A DNA stretch of 64,000 bases from positions 4,195,001 through 4,259,000 of the forward strand of contig JAYJMM010000009.1 of NCBI GenBank assembly GCA_037349105.1. Direction: 5' to 3'. The translations under genes were made by a program, and so were the position numbers. Positions within the stretch are counted from its first letter, which is position 1. Each line of letters starts with the position of its first letter. The notes under the pieces were generated by a model. That model saw only the letters and a list, made by a program, of their open reading frames with translations, searched no databases and was not told where the DNA came from. Source of the stretch: Limnomonas spitsbergensis. Lineage: Eukaryota > Chlorophyta > Chlorophyceae > Chlamydomonadales. This document shows, piece after piece, positions 63,985 to 64,000 of this stretch.

Positions 63985-64000
63985 GTCAGCGCCATACATC

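Overview
The window looks like nuclear DNA of a eukaryote, most likely a green alga or an early plant-lineage relative. The support is: multi-exon genes with GT-AG introns whose reading phases join exactly; a plant-type GDSL hydrolase; an aspartic-protease-like protein with a transit-peptide-like N terminus; a short run of CCCTAAA-type (plant-type) telomeric repeats; and dense minisatellites in introns and intergenic DNA. Nothing bacterial is visible (no operons, ribosome-binding sites or CRISPR). I cannot name the species.

Layout. 1-14.6 kb is gene-poor and repeat-rich: degenerate minisatellites, a 190-bp-arm foldback (4.61-5.40 kb), a hAT-like MITE (6.03-6.50 kb) and a ~65-bp satellite (9.11-9.72 kb). 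14.65-17.96 kb (minus) holds five phase-consistent exons of a kinase-like, probably pseudokinase, gene. 19.46-19.99 kb is a Harbinger-like MITE. 21.32-39.83 kb is one 18.5-kb Ty3/gypsy-type retroelement in minus orientation. 41.10-46.70 kb (minus) is a complete nine-exon GDSL esterase/lipase gene of 353 codons, including a 21-bp microexon. 49.65-56.44 kb (plus) is a complete six-exon gene for a 669-aa protein with two DTG aspartic-protease motifs. 61.93 kb to the right edge (plus) is the 5' part of an unidentified gene. The rest is repeats or DNA in which I recognise nothing.

The retroelement is the most unusual object. Reading its coding strand it encodes Gag-like proteins with a CCHC knuckle, a protease remnant, a very long extra region with a second CCHC knuckle, a reverse transcriptase, RNase H, a C5-cytosine methyltransferase, a DDE integrase and a C-terminal PHD finger. 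Its repeats are not ordinary LTRs. An 871-bp TG...CA repeat is split: a 629-bp block (A1) lies upstream of the genes, and a 245-bp block (B1), then GC, then the full A2-B2 copy lie downstream. A 4-bp duplication (CTAT) flanks the whole, and the copies differ at 6 of 871 bases with no net indels. This order is the one known from PAT/Ngaro-type tyrosine-recombinase elements, but here it occurs with a DDE integrase. A purine tract abuts B1. A 22-base sequence next to A1 is perfectly complementary to a site inside A1, suggesting self-primed reverse transcription. Six changes of reading frame along the genes are all in the +1 direction, and there is one in-frame UAG.

The methyltransferase and the PHD finger (a histone-tail reader fold) together suggest an element that could read and write the chromatin state of its own copies or targets; that is inference. 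A second theme is the aspartic-protease-like gene: nearly every exon edge is duplicated in a minisatellite that includes the splice site or the stop codon.
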